Origin: a virus
IMG/VR virus record: IMGVR_UViG_3300036985_000835
Coordinates: 1-37,937 of that record
Length of the DNA stretch: 37,937 nt
Reading direction: 5' to 3' (one strand)
A program made the position numbers and the translations under genes. The notes under the pieces were generated by a model that saw nothing but the letters and a program-made list of their open reading frames with translations, did not search any database and was not told the DNA's origin. Of this stretch, positions 31,661 to 37,759 are shown piece by piece; positions within the stretch are counted from its first letter, which is position 1; every line of letters begins with the position of its first letter.

Positions 31661-32157
31661 TTTTTAGAAATAAAAAGTTTGTTAACTATGTATAGAGCAA
31701 GCATTGATACAAAGATTAAGATCATCATCTTCCAAGGCATTGCCTCTTTACGGATGACTACTCTCTTTGTTTTTTGGATTTGCTTATTCTTTTTTACAGC
31801 AGCCTTAAGAACTTTAGCTAAGCTATCATTCTGTAGCTTCATCATCTTCTCCATGTGTTTGAAGTATGACTCATTAAGCAATCTCTCCTGGCGCGTCATG
31901 CCCGCGGAAATAGTATTAGTCACCTGATAAGGGAAGCTATCTACTCTAATTTGTTTTGTTTCAAATGTATTATTTTCTACATTCCATACAGTATCTAACT
32001 TATAGCTGTAGTGCCACACGGTATCTGGTTTGATTACAGCACCTTTTCTCTTAGCAGTGTCTATATGTTTTTGAGCCTTAGATAAATGATGCTCAATAGA
32101 GCAAGATGCTACTAAACCCAATAAAAGTACTATAGATGTAACAAGAGTCAGTTTCAT
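31657..32157 (-). CDS. Candidate unimolecular spanin (lipoprotein with C-terminal TM)
   Basis: Residues 1-19 form a lipoprotein signal with lipobox V-A-S-C and the acylated Cys at 19. Residues about 142-163 form a C-terminal membrane segment (MMILIFVSMLALYIVNKLFI) with a basic end. The middle (20-140) is polar with a long helix (MEKMMKLQNDSLAKVLKAAV). An outer-membrane lipid anchor plus a C-terminal inner-membrane anchor is the plan of the one-piece spanins, such as T1 gp11, which fuse the two membranes at lysis. It belongs to the lysis cassette with the holin-like and endolysin genes. The call rests on topology. Confidence 0.6.
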   Translation of the reverse strand: MKLTLVTSIVLLLGLVASCSIEHHLSKAQKHIDTAKRKGAVIKPDTVWHYSYKLDTVWNVENNTFETKQIRVDSFPYQVTNTISAGMTRQERLLNESYFKHMEKMMKLQNDSLAKVLKAAVKKNKQIQKTKRVVIRKEAMPWKMMILIFVSMLALYIVNKLFISKK

Positions 32158-32381
32158 ACCGCATATTTAGATAGTTCAACCATTGTCCAGATTTCTACTT
32201 CTTCATCATTCCAATCAGTTACATAAGTAAAGCCTTCTAGGGTTATACCAAAATTTGCTGTTGGTGTTGAAAGTAATACATCAACACTGCAAGTGTTTTG
32301 AGCAATAGTATCATGAATAACAAGTACTTCTACTGTAGGGTCAACGATTTCTACGTTAAATTGGGGGAATTTATAAGTCAT
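32154..32381 (-). CDS. Small conserved-looking beta protein of the tail region, 75 aa
   Basis: The product reads MTYKFPQFNVEIVDPTVEVL and continues with strands (CSVDVLLSTPTANFGITLEG, FTYVTDWNDEEV) in a beta-rich, acidic chain without membrane segments. I recognise the MTYKFPQF-x-VEI opening from small proteins near fibres in Bacteroidota phages. Its start is four bases from the stop of the Lcl_C-like protein and its stop overlaps the spanin gene. Function unknown; a fibre accessory is plausible. Confidence 0.5.
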   Translation of the reverse strand: MTYKFPQFNVEIVDPTVEVLVIHDTIAQNTCSVDVLLSTPTANFGITLEGFTYVTDWNDEEVEIWTMVELSKYAV

Positions 32382-32385
32382 AATT

Positions 32386-32991
32386 TTAAGATAAAGTTGT
32401 TCCTGTTACTGTGAAATTTCTAACGGCAAGACAAGATGAATTTTCTGTTTTGTCTTTTGCAGTTATATATCCGTTGCTATATACGCCCCATGAAAACGCA
32501 GTAGGTACGGGCTTATAAGTAGACGAAGTATGAGATGAAGCTACAAAAACAAAGGTAGTAAATGGGGTATATCCTAAGGGGTTTGCAAGTTCTTTGTTCA
32601 TTATATTAGTCCATTCGTTTAGGTTTGCCAATCTCCATCCAGTAGTAAATGGAGCTATAGAAATAGCTAAACAAGTATCTATCGCAGTATTCCATCCACC
32701 ACTAACTGTAGTTGTAGCCGTTCTTTTATATCCTAGCACATCAGTTCCGTTATAAGTACTCCAATCTATTACTATGTTATTTGTATAGGCTTGAGTTCCT
32801 AATTCATCAGTGAATCTATCTGTATTCCCAAAAGGGTTATTTGATGCAAGCACTGAGAATGATGTGGCCCTTCCTGCTTCTAAATCACCATCATCACCAG
32901 TTCTGTATGAAGTCGTTTGTCCAGTCTTCATTAAGGTTGCACCAACGGGAGGGAGAGTAGGAGCTGCCTTTAATTCAATCCTTGTACTCAT
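32386..32991 (-). CDS. Tail fibre tip protein with Lcl_C/DUF1566-like domain
   Basis: The 201-aa product shows TGQTTSYRTGDDGDLEAGR (residues about 23-41), then NNPFGNTDRFTDE, then a C-terminal domain with WRLANLNEWTNIMNKE (118-133), an FVASSHTSS segment and SSCLAVRNFTVTG. The GWRL-x-x-x-NE...W...(V)R pattern is that of the Lcl_C/DUF1566 domain, a lectin-like fold of Legionella collagen-like adhesins and many phage fibres. A receptor-binding role is therefore likely. Its start overlaps the 187-aa fibre protein by one base. Confidence 0.65.
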   Translation of the reverse strand: MSTRIELKAAPTLPPVGATLMKTGQTTSYRTGDDGDLEAGRATSFSVLASNNPFGNTDRFTDELGTQAYTNNIVIDWSTYNGTDVLGYKRTATTTVSGGWNTAIDTCLAISIAPFTTGWRLANLNEWTNIMNKELANPLGYTPFTTFVFVASSHTSSTYKPVPTAFSWGVYSNGYITAKDKTENSSCLAVRNFTVTGTTLS

Positions 32992-33554
32992 TAGTAAGTC
33001 TTGCTTAATGTGAATATTTCTGAATAAATAGAATTCCCTGCATTATTAGTATTCCATTCAGCAGTTATAACAAGTGTGTTTAATACAGTAGTATCAAAAG
33101 TTGTGTTGTTTACAATGCTAAAATTTACTCCTTCAAAGTTAAGACCTGAATTTTTAGTATATGCAAACAATCCTCCTGATGCTATAGAAGCTACAGTAGC
33201 TGCTCCTAAAGCTCTTACAGTAAAATTAACATCTAGCTTCCAATGTTTATTAGTAGTAGCATTCATTGACATTACACCTGTGTCTGCTAGTAATATTCCT
33301 GAAACAGTTTTAACTCTAATTTGTAAAGTAGCTGTACCGACACAAGATAAGTGACCTATCAATACACCACTAAAGCTGTCTCCTACTTGAAATCCATTTG
33401 CAGGAATAGTAAGAGTTCCTAGTCCACCATCTAATAAACTACCTTCAGCAGCCGTAGCTGTCACAGGAGTACTTGAGTTAGTCTGCGTGTACAGTCTGCT
33501 CAAATATCCATAAGGATTTAGAGAGTATCTATCAATATGGATACTAGTACTCAT
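32991..33554 (-). CDS. Beta-rich tail-fibre component, 187 aa
   Basis: A longer frame opens at 33608 but the ATG at 33554 (MSTSIHIDRYSLNPYGYLSR) overlaps the upstream stop by one base, the typical junction here. The product is beta-rich and Thr/Ser/Asn-rich with strands such as ATLQIRVKTVSGI and TTVLNTLVITAEW. It resembles a jelly-roll fibre piece, but no specific family was recognised. Its C-terminus (EIFTLSKTY) is short and its start is MST like the next protein's. Confidence 0.5.
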   Translation of the reverse strand: MSTSIHIDRYSLNPYGYLSRLYTQTNSSTPVTATAAEGSLLDGGLGTLTIPANGFQVGDSFSGVLIGHLSCVGTATLQIRVKTVSGILLADTGVMSMNATTNKHWKLDVNFTVRALGAATVASIASGGLFAYTKNSGLNFEGVNFSIVNNTTFDTTVLNTLVITAEWNTNNAGNSIYSEIFTLSKTY

Positions 33555-34012
33555 TAGTAATTGTATGTGATAATCAAAGATGAACCAACATTTGTAGTTG
33601 TGTCCCAATAGAACAAGTCTATGGGATACGTGTTAGCCAATCCTGCTGCATCCATATTTACCGTAGTGCCCGCTGGCAATGCAACATATGTTACTCCACC
33701 ATCAAAAGATATAAGAGCATCTGCAGTTCCATTACTTGCAAAAGATATAGAGTATATAGAAATAGGAATACCTCCATTAGACCCAGACTCAACCAGTATA
33801 GCAGGAGTGACATCACGCTTGTATTGATTTTGACAGAGAGCTACAGAAACAGCGTCTGCACAACTTGGTTGAACGCCAAGTGGTGCTACTATGGTTACAT
33901 CTGAACCAGTTTGCAATTCATCAATGATACCTTGTAAGCCAAGAAGCATCTTATATTGCCAAGGAAAGTTATTCCCTTTGTTACCTTCTGTTTTTAAATT
34001 TCCTATTGACAT
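33554..34012 (-). CDS. Fibre-associated protein with a conserved N-terminal motif, 152 aa
   Basis: The N-terminus MSIGNLKTEGNKGNNFPWQY is followed by a KMLLGLQGIIDEL helix. I recognise the (M)-x-IG-(D/N)-LKTEG-x-KGNNFPWQ motif from many Bacteroidota phage fibre clusters, where it probably mediates attachment or trimerisation. The rest is beta-rich (VAPLGVQPSCADAVSVALCQ, LISFDGGVTYVALP). It ends exactly at the start of the next fibre gene. No enzymatic motif is seen. Confidence 0.55.
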   Translation of the reverse strand: MSIGNLKTEGNKGNNFPWQYKMLLGLQGIIDELQTGSDVTIVAPLGVQPSCADAVSVALCQNQYKRDVTPAILVESGSNGGIPISIYSISFASNGTADALISFDGGVTYVALPAGTTVNMDAAGLANTYPIDLFYWDTTTNVGSSLIITYNY

Positions 34013-34018
34013 AATTTC

Positions 34019-34138
34019 TTATTTTATTACTGTTAATGCTTCTATGATAAGTTTCATATCATCTAAGCTGTATATGCCTTTTAATGATCCAGCATTAATA
34101 GCTTGTTCAATAATCTTCTTTGCTTCTTCTGGTGTCAT
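34019..34138 (-). CDS. Very small helical tail protein, 39 aa
   Basis: A complete frame of 39 residues, MTPEEAKKIIEQAINAGSLK then GIYSLDDMKLIIEALTVIK, lies in the short gap between two fibre genes with spacings of one and six bases. It is a helix-turn-helix-like helical hairpin, and its pattern (A...I..AI..G..KG.Y.L......I..AL) recurs in small proteins beside phage tail-fibre genes. It may be a fibre-assembly peptide. Evidence is the clean packing and the familiar pattern. Confidence 0.6.
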   Translation of the reverse strand: MTPEEAKKIIEQAINAGSLKGIYSLDDMKLIIEALTVIK

Positions 34139-34139
34139 A

Positions 34140-35333
34140 TTAGGCTAATAGAATCTTTTGTACTACTCCATTAATTGTAACCTCCCAATACTTAGTAGAT
34201 GTATTTACTTGTGCAGCTACAGTACCAAACTCAGAACCAACTTCTCCAATAACCATTTGATTATTTGCTGTAGGAGAGCCCTGACCAAGCACACAAGTAC
34301 TAGTAAAGTTACCTGTGTAACCTGCAGCAAGACCGATAAAAATATTGTAATTTCCTGTGGTAGTTGCATTACCTGTTTGCGGACCAATAAATGTATTACC
34401 AAGTCCTGTTGATACATTAATACCAGCCTCTTGACCTAATGCTGTATTATAATCACCTGTTGTAAATGATAATGCAGATGCTCCAACTGCTACAGATCCA
34501 GCAGGTCCATTAACTAAGGCATTTGCTCCAATTGCTACAAGAGCTGTAGCATTACTTGCTGAGGAGGCCATAGCATTTTTACCAATGGCTACATTAGCAT
34601 TTCCATTAGTAACTTGTGAAGCTGCGGAATTTCCAATAGCTACATTATCATAACCAGTTGATAGATTTCTTAAAGCTTGGTAACCTACTGCTGTATTATA
34701 CAATCCAGCACCAGTAGTTGCTGATAAAGCATAATCTCCAAGAGCTGTATTGTTTACATTGTTTAACTTACCAGTGCTGATAAGTGATCCGCGAGAAGTT
34801 AAGTATCTAAATCTAGCATCTTGACTAGGTACAGTGCCTGATTGGAAGAATACTCTTTCAGTTATACCAGATGTAACTGTTGTATAACCTACTACAATAG
34901 CATTAGGTCCTGCAATACCTTGTGGTCCTGCAGTACCCGGTGATCCTTGTGATGCAAGTAATGCCCAGTTAGTAGGATCTAAGTCAGGTGTAGTAGCAGA
35001 TGGTCCTACAGGGTCTATACAAAACCAAGAAGCTCCACCATAACCTACAGCATCATCAATAACATATGTTCCCAATGCTGACCATGATCCTTGCCAATTC
35101 AATCCTGCTGGACCTACTGGACCTGGTACACCTTGTGGACCTATAGGACCTTGTACTCCTGTTGGACCTGCTGGCATTTGAGCTGCAAAGTCTTCTACTG
35201 TAATCGCAACTGCAATATAGTCATCAGCTCTGCGGGGCGTCCTTAATGCTAAAGGTAGTAATGTATTTTTTGGATCTACTGAAACAACAGTTCTCTTACC
35301 TTTGATCCAGCTTATAAAATTTAATATATCCAT
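34140..35333 (-). CDS. Collagen-like tail fibre with CBM-like and YadA-head-like repeats
   Basis: The 397-aa product has residues 55-78 as G-x-y collagen repeats (GPTGVQGPIGPQGVPGPVGP). Residues about 79-125 follow with a chitin-binding-type CBM5/12-like module (WQGSWSALGTYVIDDAVGYG). A second collagen stretch lies at 130-144. Residues about 190-360 are repeats of the form NTALG-x-x-A-L ... G-x-x-N-(T/V)-A-(V/I)-G, as in trimeric autotransporter heads. The N-terminus MDILNFISWIKGK resembles that of the 268-aa protein at 35466 and likely anchors it to the tail. It is probably a trimeric receptor-binding fibre. Confidence 0.7.
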   Translation of the reverse strand: MDILNFISWIKGKRTVVSVDPKNTLLPLALRTPRRADDYIAVAITVEDFAAQMPAGPTGVQGPIGPQGVPGPVGPAGLNWQGSWSALGTYVIDDAVGYGGASWFCIDPVGPSATTPDLDPTNWALLASQGSPGTAGPQGIAGPNAIVVGYTTVTSGITERVFFQSGTVPSQDARFRYLTSRGSLISTGKLNNVNNTALGDYALSATTGAGLYNTAVGYQALRNLSTGYDNVAIGNSAASQVTNGNANVAIGKNAMASSASNATALVAIGANALVNGPAGSVAVGASALSFTTGDYNTALGQEAGINVSTGLGNTFIGPQTGNATTTGNYNIFIGLAAGYTGNFTSTCVLGQGSPTANNQMVIGEVGSEFGTVAAQVNTSTKYWEVTINGVVQKILLA

Positions 35334-35339
35334 GGTCTG

Positions 35340-35462
35340 TTATTTTTTAACTGCAGACTTCTCTTGCATTTTTTCATACCAAGTTTTAGGTTGCTCTGTT
35401 GCTACCACTACTTGTTGTAACACCACTGGTGCCTCCTGTGTTTTTTTAGCTTTCTTTGCCAT
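35340..35462 (-). CDS. Very small Lys-rich protein between two fibre genes, 40 aa
   Basis: A complete 40-residue frame, MAKKAKKTQEAPVVLQQVVV followed by ATEQPKTWYEKMQEKSAVKK, lies between the two MDILN fibre proteins with three- and six-base spacings. It is basic at both ends with a hydrophobic beta-like centre. No family recognised. It is shorter than the usual annotation cut-off, so translation deserves support from data. Confidence 0.55.
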   Translation of the reverse strand: MAKKAKKTQEAPVVLQQVVVATEQPKTWYEKMQEKSAVKK

Positions 35463-35465
35463 AAC

Positions 35466-36272
35466 TTAGAAATTATAAAGTTCATAGTATAAGTAGAAAC
35501 GTCCTCGGAACCGACCCTCATAAGTAGTGTTATTTACTGTAATAGTAAGATCATCTGTACCACTAGCACCACCTATGTCTGAACCATCAATAGTAATGAT
35601 GTCTCCATTTACATAACCAATTCCAGCAGTTACTAGGACAACTGAAGCAATTGCTCCGACTCCATTACGTGTTACTGTGAATGTAGCAGGTGTAGTTCCA
35701 CCTGATGCAGTAACACCAACATATACACCACCAGCTGCTGCTAAGATTGTTGTTCCAGCACCTGGAGTGTAAGAAGTTATTGCACCTACTAAAGTTGGAT
35801 TAGCATTAAAGATAGCAAACTCTGATCCTGTTGGAGTAGCTCCGGTTGAAATAACATAAGGGATAAAACTATCTAAAAAAATAGGACTGTAATATACAGA
35901 ATGTTGCATGTAAATAGCATCTGGATCTGTAAAGTCCATAGCAGCATTGTTAATATACAATGGAACAGCTGAAGCAAAAGCCGGTTGTGGATCTAGTGCA
36001 GGAGATTCCATGATAATTTCAATCACACCCTTTTTAGTAGTTACATCTACTACAGGAGATACCACTGTATTCAAGTCAATTGAATAGTATCCAGTGTTAG
36101 CAACATCTCCAGCATTAGTTACATCCGCTATGGTCATTGCATAAGTTTGGTATGAGTCACCTCTTTTAGCAAAGGTTACATCTGCACCTAATACTACAAG
36201 ATCCTTTGGGCTGCTTGCAGTTGTTCTAATAAGTTTGTTGGTTCTAAGGTAGATCCAGTTTAAGATATCCAT
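35466..36272 (-). CDS. Tail protein with MDILN anchor and an Ig-like repeat, 268 aa
   Basis: The frame opens upstream at 36314 but the ATG at 36272 (MDILNWIYLRTNKLIRTTAS) matches the MDILN start of the collagen fibre, and both continue S-x-PK-(D/N)-x-L..., so this start is preferred. Residues about 160-240 carry a Gly/Thr-rich beta region with VLVTAGIGYVNGDIITIDG, a repeat type found in phage tail proteins and resembling part of the 545-aa protein. The C-terminus is aromatic (RFRGRFYLYYELYNF). It is probably the adaptor or first piece of the fibre assembly. Confidence 0.5.
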   Translation of the reverse strand: MDILNWIYLRTNKLIRTTASSPKDLVVLGADVTFAKRGDSYQTYAMTIADVTNAGDVANTGYYSIDLNTVVSPVVDVTTKKGVIEIIMESPALDPQPAFASAVPLYINNAAMDFTDPDAIYMQHSVYYSPIFLDSFIPYVISTGATPTGSEFAIFNANPTLVGAITSYTPGAGTTILAAAGGVYVGVTASGGTTPATFTVTRNGVGAIASVVLVTAGIGYVNGDIITIDGSDIGGASGTDDLTITVNNTTYEGRFRGRFYLYYELYNF

Positions 36273-36290
36273 GATAATGTTTTTAGTTGT

Positions 36291-36316
36291 TAGTATATAC
36301 AGTATAATATACAAAA
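36291..36316 (-). promoter_or_regulatory. Putative late promoter motif before the tail-fibre unit
   Basis: On the minus strand TATATTATA is followed by TGTATATA, the same arrangement as upstream of the 545-aa gene at 10251-10271. It lies about 31 bases before the preferred start at 36272 and just after a terminator. The agreement in sequence and spacing between the two sites favours a real element. Confidence 0.45.
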
Positions 36317-36324
36317 ACTTTCTG

Positions 36325-36357
36325 TAAAAACAAAATCCCCGGAAATAATTCCGGGGA
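36325..36357 (-). terminator. Rho-independent terminator after groES-like gene
   Basis: A nine-pair perfect stem, TCCCCGGAA with TTCCGGGGA, spans 36336-36357. TTTTGTTTTTAC follows on the minus strand. It ends the small three-gene unit beginning at 37102. Confidence 0.85.
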
Positions 36358-36403
36358 CTTCCTTACCTAGCGTTAATTAGTTTGCGGTGCTAAGATAATA
36401 CAA

Positions 36404-36679
36404 TTACCAAACAATTGCAATATCACCTTCACTTACCATGAGTTTTACCTCACCATCAATCTCTACCTTCTCTGCATTCTGTAGTGATCCAGTAGTTAAG
36501 TACACCTTATCTCCTGCCGATACCAAGGTAACTGAGTCACCTGTAGCGTATACTTCTAGATTAGTCCAGAGAGCCATTGCTTCTTTCTGCATCATATCTT
36601 CATCTTTTGCTGTGAGTTCAATCACAGACTCTTTCTTTTTAGGTACATTAATTAGTACCCTGCGTCCCACCAGTTTCAT
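36404..36679 (-). CDS. GroES-like co-chaperonin, 91 aa
   Basis: The product starts MKLVGRRVLINVPKKKESVI, matching the (M)-K-(P/L)-L-x-(D/R)-R-V-L-(V/I) opening of GroES, and ends in KLMVSEGDIAIVW, matching the E-x-D-I-(L/I)-A-h-h end. The middle has GDSVTLVSAGDKVYLTTG, while the usual mobile-loop region (about residues 17-35) is replaced by an unusual acidic-polar segment with few aromatic or hydrophobic residues. Phage co-chaperonins such as T4 gp31 redirect the host GroEL to fold the capsid protein, and a similar role fits here. No groEL is visible in the window. It overlaps the upstream gene by 32 bases. Confidence 0.75.
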   Translation of the reverse strand: MKLVGRRVLINVPKKKESVIELTAKDEDMMQKEAMALWTNLEVYATGDSVTLVSAGDKVYLTTGSLQNAEKVEIDGEVKLMVSEGDIAIVW

Positions 36680-36929
36680 CTGTATAGTGTTTTAATGTTA
36701 ATACTTTTACTACCGACATCTGTGCATTCAGGATTTCCCCTATAGCGTGATCAAATAGTAAACTCTTTAGTGGATGCTTTGACTCACCTTGATAATTCTT
36801 CTTCATCATCTCAGCTATCTCAGCAAACATTACTTTTACTTTAGTGACGTCATCTTGTTGTTCAGATTCAACGTCTACACCTATCAGTTGTTCTCCAAAT
36901 GTAGGTATGTGTGTTTCCTTAATACTCAT
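36648..36929 (-). CDS. Acb2/Tad1-like candidate counter-defence protein, 93 aa
   Basis: The product carries FGEQLIGVDV (residues 11-20), then DDVTKVKVMFAEIAEMM, then HAIGEILNAQMSVVKVLTLK (61-80). This order resembles the hairpin domain shared by Acb2 (T4 Vs.4) and Tad1 proteins, in which the end is (A)-x(5)-AQM-x-(V/A)VK-x-(L/A)T. Members of that domain bind cyclic nucleotides and block CBASS or Thoeris defence. The second block lacks the FNPS motif that I recall from typical members (here DVESEQQ), so the match is partial. It overlaps the GroES-like gene and the 58-aa gene. Confidence 0.5.
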   Translation of the reverse strand: MSIKETHIPTFGEQLIGVDVESEQQDDVTKVKVMFAEIAEMMKKNYQGESKHPLKSLLFDHAIGEILNAQMSVVKVLTLKHYTDETGGTQGTN

Positions 36930-37102
36930 GCGTCATACTTTTTAGATGCCGCTACTCTCTCAGGTTGATTCTCTCTAAACAAATCTTGCTTGATTTGTTC
37001 TAACAATCCCACTAGAGTAAGGGGATCCATTGTGTTCTTTGCGTCAATGTGGATTTCAATTCTTCCATCCTCATCTGCAGTGATCTTTAATATTGTTGTC
37101 AT
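36926..37102 (-). CDS. Small acidic protein coupled to the Acb2-like gene, 58 aa
   Basis: A complete frame, MTTILKITADEDGRIEIHID followed by AKNTMDPLTLVGLLEQIKQD and LFRENQPERVAASKKYDA. It is preceded by a TATATTTG element and an AACCAACAA leader and overlaps the next ATG as ATGA, so translation is coupled. The beta-hairpin plus helix plan is clear but I cannot name a family. It was found by translating the region upstream of 36929. Confidence 0.6.
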   Translation of the reverse strand: MTTILKITADEDGRIEIHIDAKNTMDPLTLVGLLEQIKQDLFRENQPERVAASKKYDA

Positions 37103-37121
37103 GTTCTAATTGTTGGTTAGG

Positions 37122-37129
37122 CAAATATA
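37122..37129 (-). promoter_or_regulatory. Putative -7 promoter element of the GroES/Acb2-like unit
   Basis: TATATTTG on the minus strand, 20 bases before the start at 37102 and immediately after a strong terminator. It is followed by GCC and an AACCAACAA leader. It shares its flanks with the element at 37216. Confidence 0.55.
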
Positions 37130-37166
37130 ATAAAAAAACAAACTCCCAGCTTTTGGCCAGGAGTTT
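37128..37166 (-). terminator. Strong rho-independent terminator
   Basis: An eleven-pair stem with two G-T pairs, AAACTCCTGGC with GCTGGGAGTTT and loop CAAAA, spans 37140-37166. A run of eight T after TTTG follows on the minus strand. It closes the unit that contains the genes at 37235-37937. Confidence 0.9.
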
Positions 37167-37215
37167 ATCTGTGTGTCAAAACAAGCGTCATCACAAATCG
37201 AGAACATGAGACAGG

Positions 37216-37223
37216 CAAATATA
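37216..37223 (-). promoter_or_regulatory. Putative -7 element inside the gap 37167-37234
   Basis: TATATTTG on the minus strand, with flanks very like the 37122 element. It lies just downstream of the 46-aa gene and about 50 bases upstream of the 37140-37166 terminator, so a transcript from it would be only about 70-80 bases unless it reads through. No reading frame was found in the 68-base gap. Confidence 0.4.
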
Positions 37224-37234
37224 AAAATTAATTC

Positions 37235-37375
37235 TTATCTACCTTGACCCTTGTAACTTTTTTTGTAATTCTTGCTAGACTTCATTTTAGAAGTCTTTGT
37301 TTTTGCATGGATCCCAGGACGGGTTACCAGCTTTGATACTCTTTGTCTGAGTACCGCGTCTTTAACTTTTGCCAT
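37235..37375 (-). CDS. Very small basic protein (RPGIHAKTKTSK type), 46 aa
   Basis: A complete frame, MAKVKDAVLRQRVSKLVTRP followed by GIHAKTKTSKMKSSKNYKKS and YKGQGR. I recognise the RPG-(I/V)-HAK-x-KTSK-x-KSSKNYKK-x-Y-x-GQGR pattern from many phages of Bacteroidota. It is strongly basic and its function is unknown. It overlaps the end of the upstream gene by 14 bases. Confidence 0.7.
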   Translation of the reverse strand: MAKVKDAVLRQRVSKLVTRPGIHAKTKTSKMKSSKNYKKSYKGQGR

Positions 37376-37553
37376 CTCTTTTAATTTTAATTTCTGCTGC
37401 CCAATCTAGTATATACTCTTCCATTTCTACCTCCGGAAAACCTGCCTGTCTTACTGCTTTCTCTATAGCATACATGAACTGTTCTGTGTCAGGATTATCT
37501 ACAGGTACAGATACCGTGTAGATCTTAGCTGGTATATCTACTATGATGGTCAT
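37362..37553 (-). CDS. Small unknown protein, 63 aa
   Basis: The product starts MTIIVDIPAKIYTVSVPVDN and has a beta hairpin followed by a helix (EQFMYAIEKAVRQAGFPEVE) and a strand. No family recognised. It lies between two other small genes with an 11-base spacing upstream and an overlap downstream. It is probably in the same operon as the HExxH protein. Confidence 0.5.
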   Translation of the reverse strand: MTIIVDIPAKIYTVSVPVDNPDTEQFMYAIEKAVRQAGFPEVEMEEYILDWAAEIKIKRDGKS

Positions 37554-37564
37554 AATATAATATA

Positions 37565-37759
37565 CTAAATATTCAGATCAATTGTATTGTTCTTAGACAA
37601 AGTTATTTGATTGCTATCATAGTGTCTTATTCTACCATCTAACTTGTTAGCCACTACCCAGATAGTATTCTGGTTAATCCCATAGTCTATAAGTAGGAGA
37701 GCGAGACCTTCCCCATGGGGAGTCATTACCCATATAGTATTCTTAAACTCATGTATCAT
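37565..37759 (-). CDS. Small conserved-looking protein, 64 aa
   Basis: The product MIHEFKNTIWVMTPHGEGLA continues LLLIDYGINQNTIWVVANKL and ends in QITLSKNNTIDLNI. The pattern TIWV-x-TP-x-GEG-x-A-x-x-LIDYG-x-x-x-NTI-x-VV looks like a short protein I associate with crAss-like phages; the fold is beta-rich. The stop is TAG. It overlaps the upstream gene by three bases (ATGA). Confidence 0.55.
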   Translation of the reverse strand: MIHEFKNTIWVMTPHGEGLALLLIDYGINQNTIWVVANKLDGRIRHYDSNQITLSKNNTIDLNI

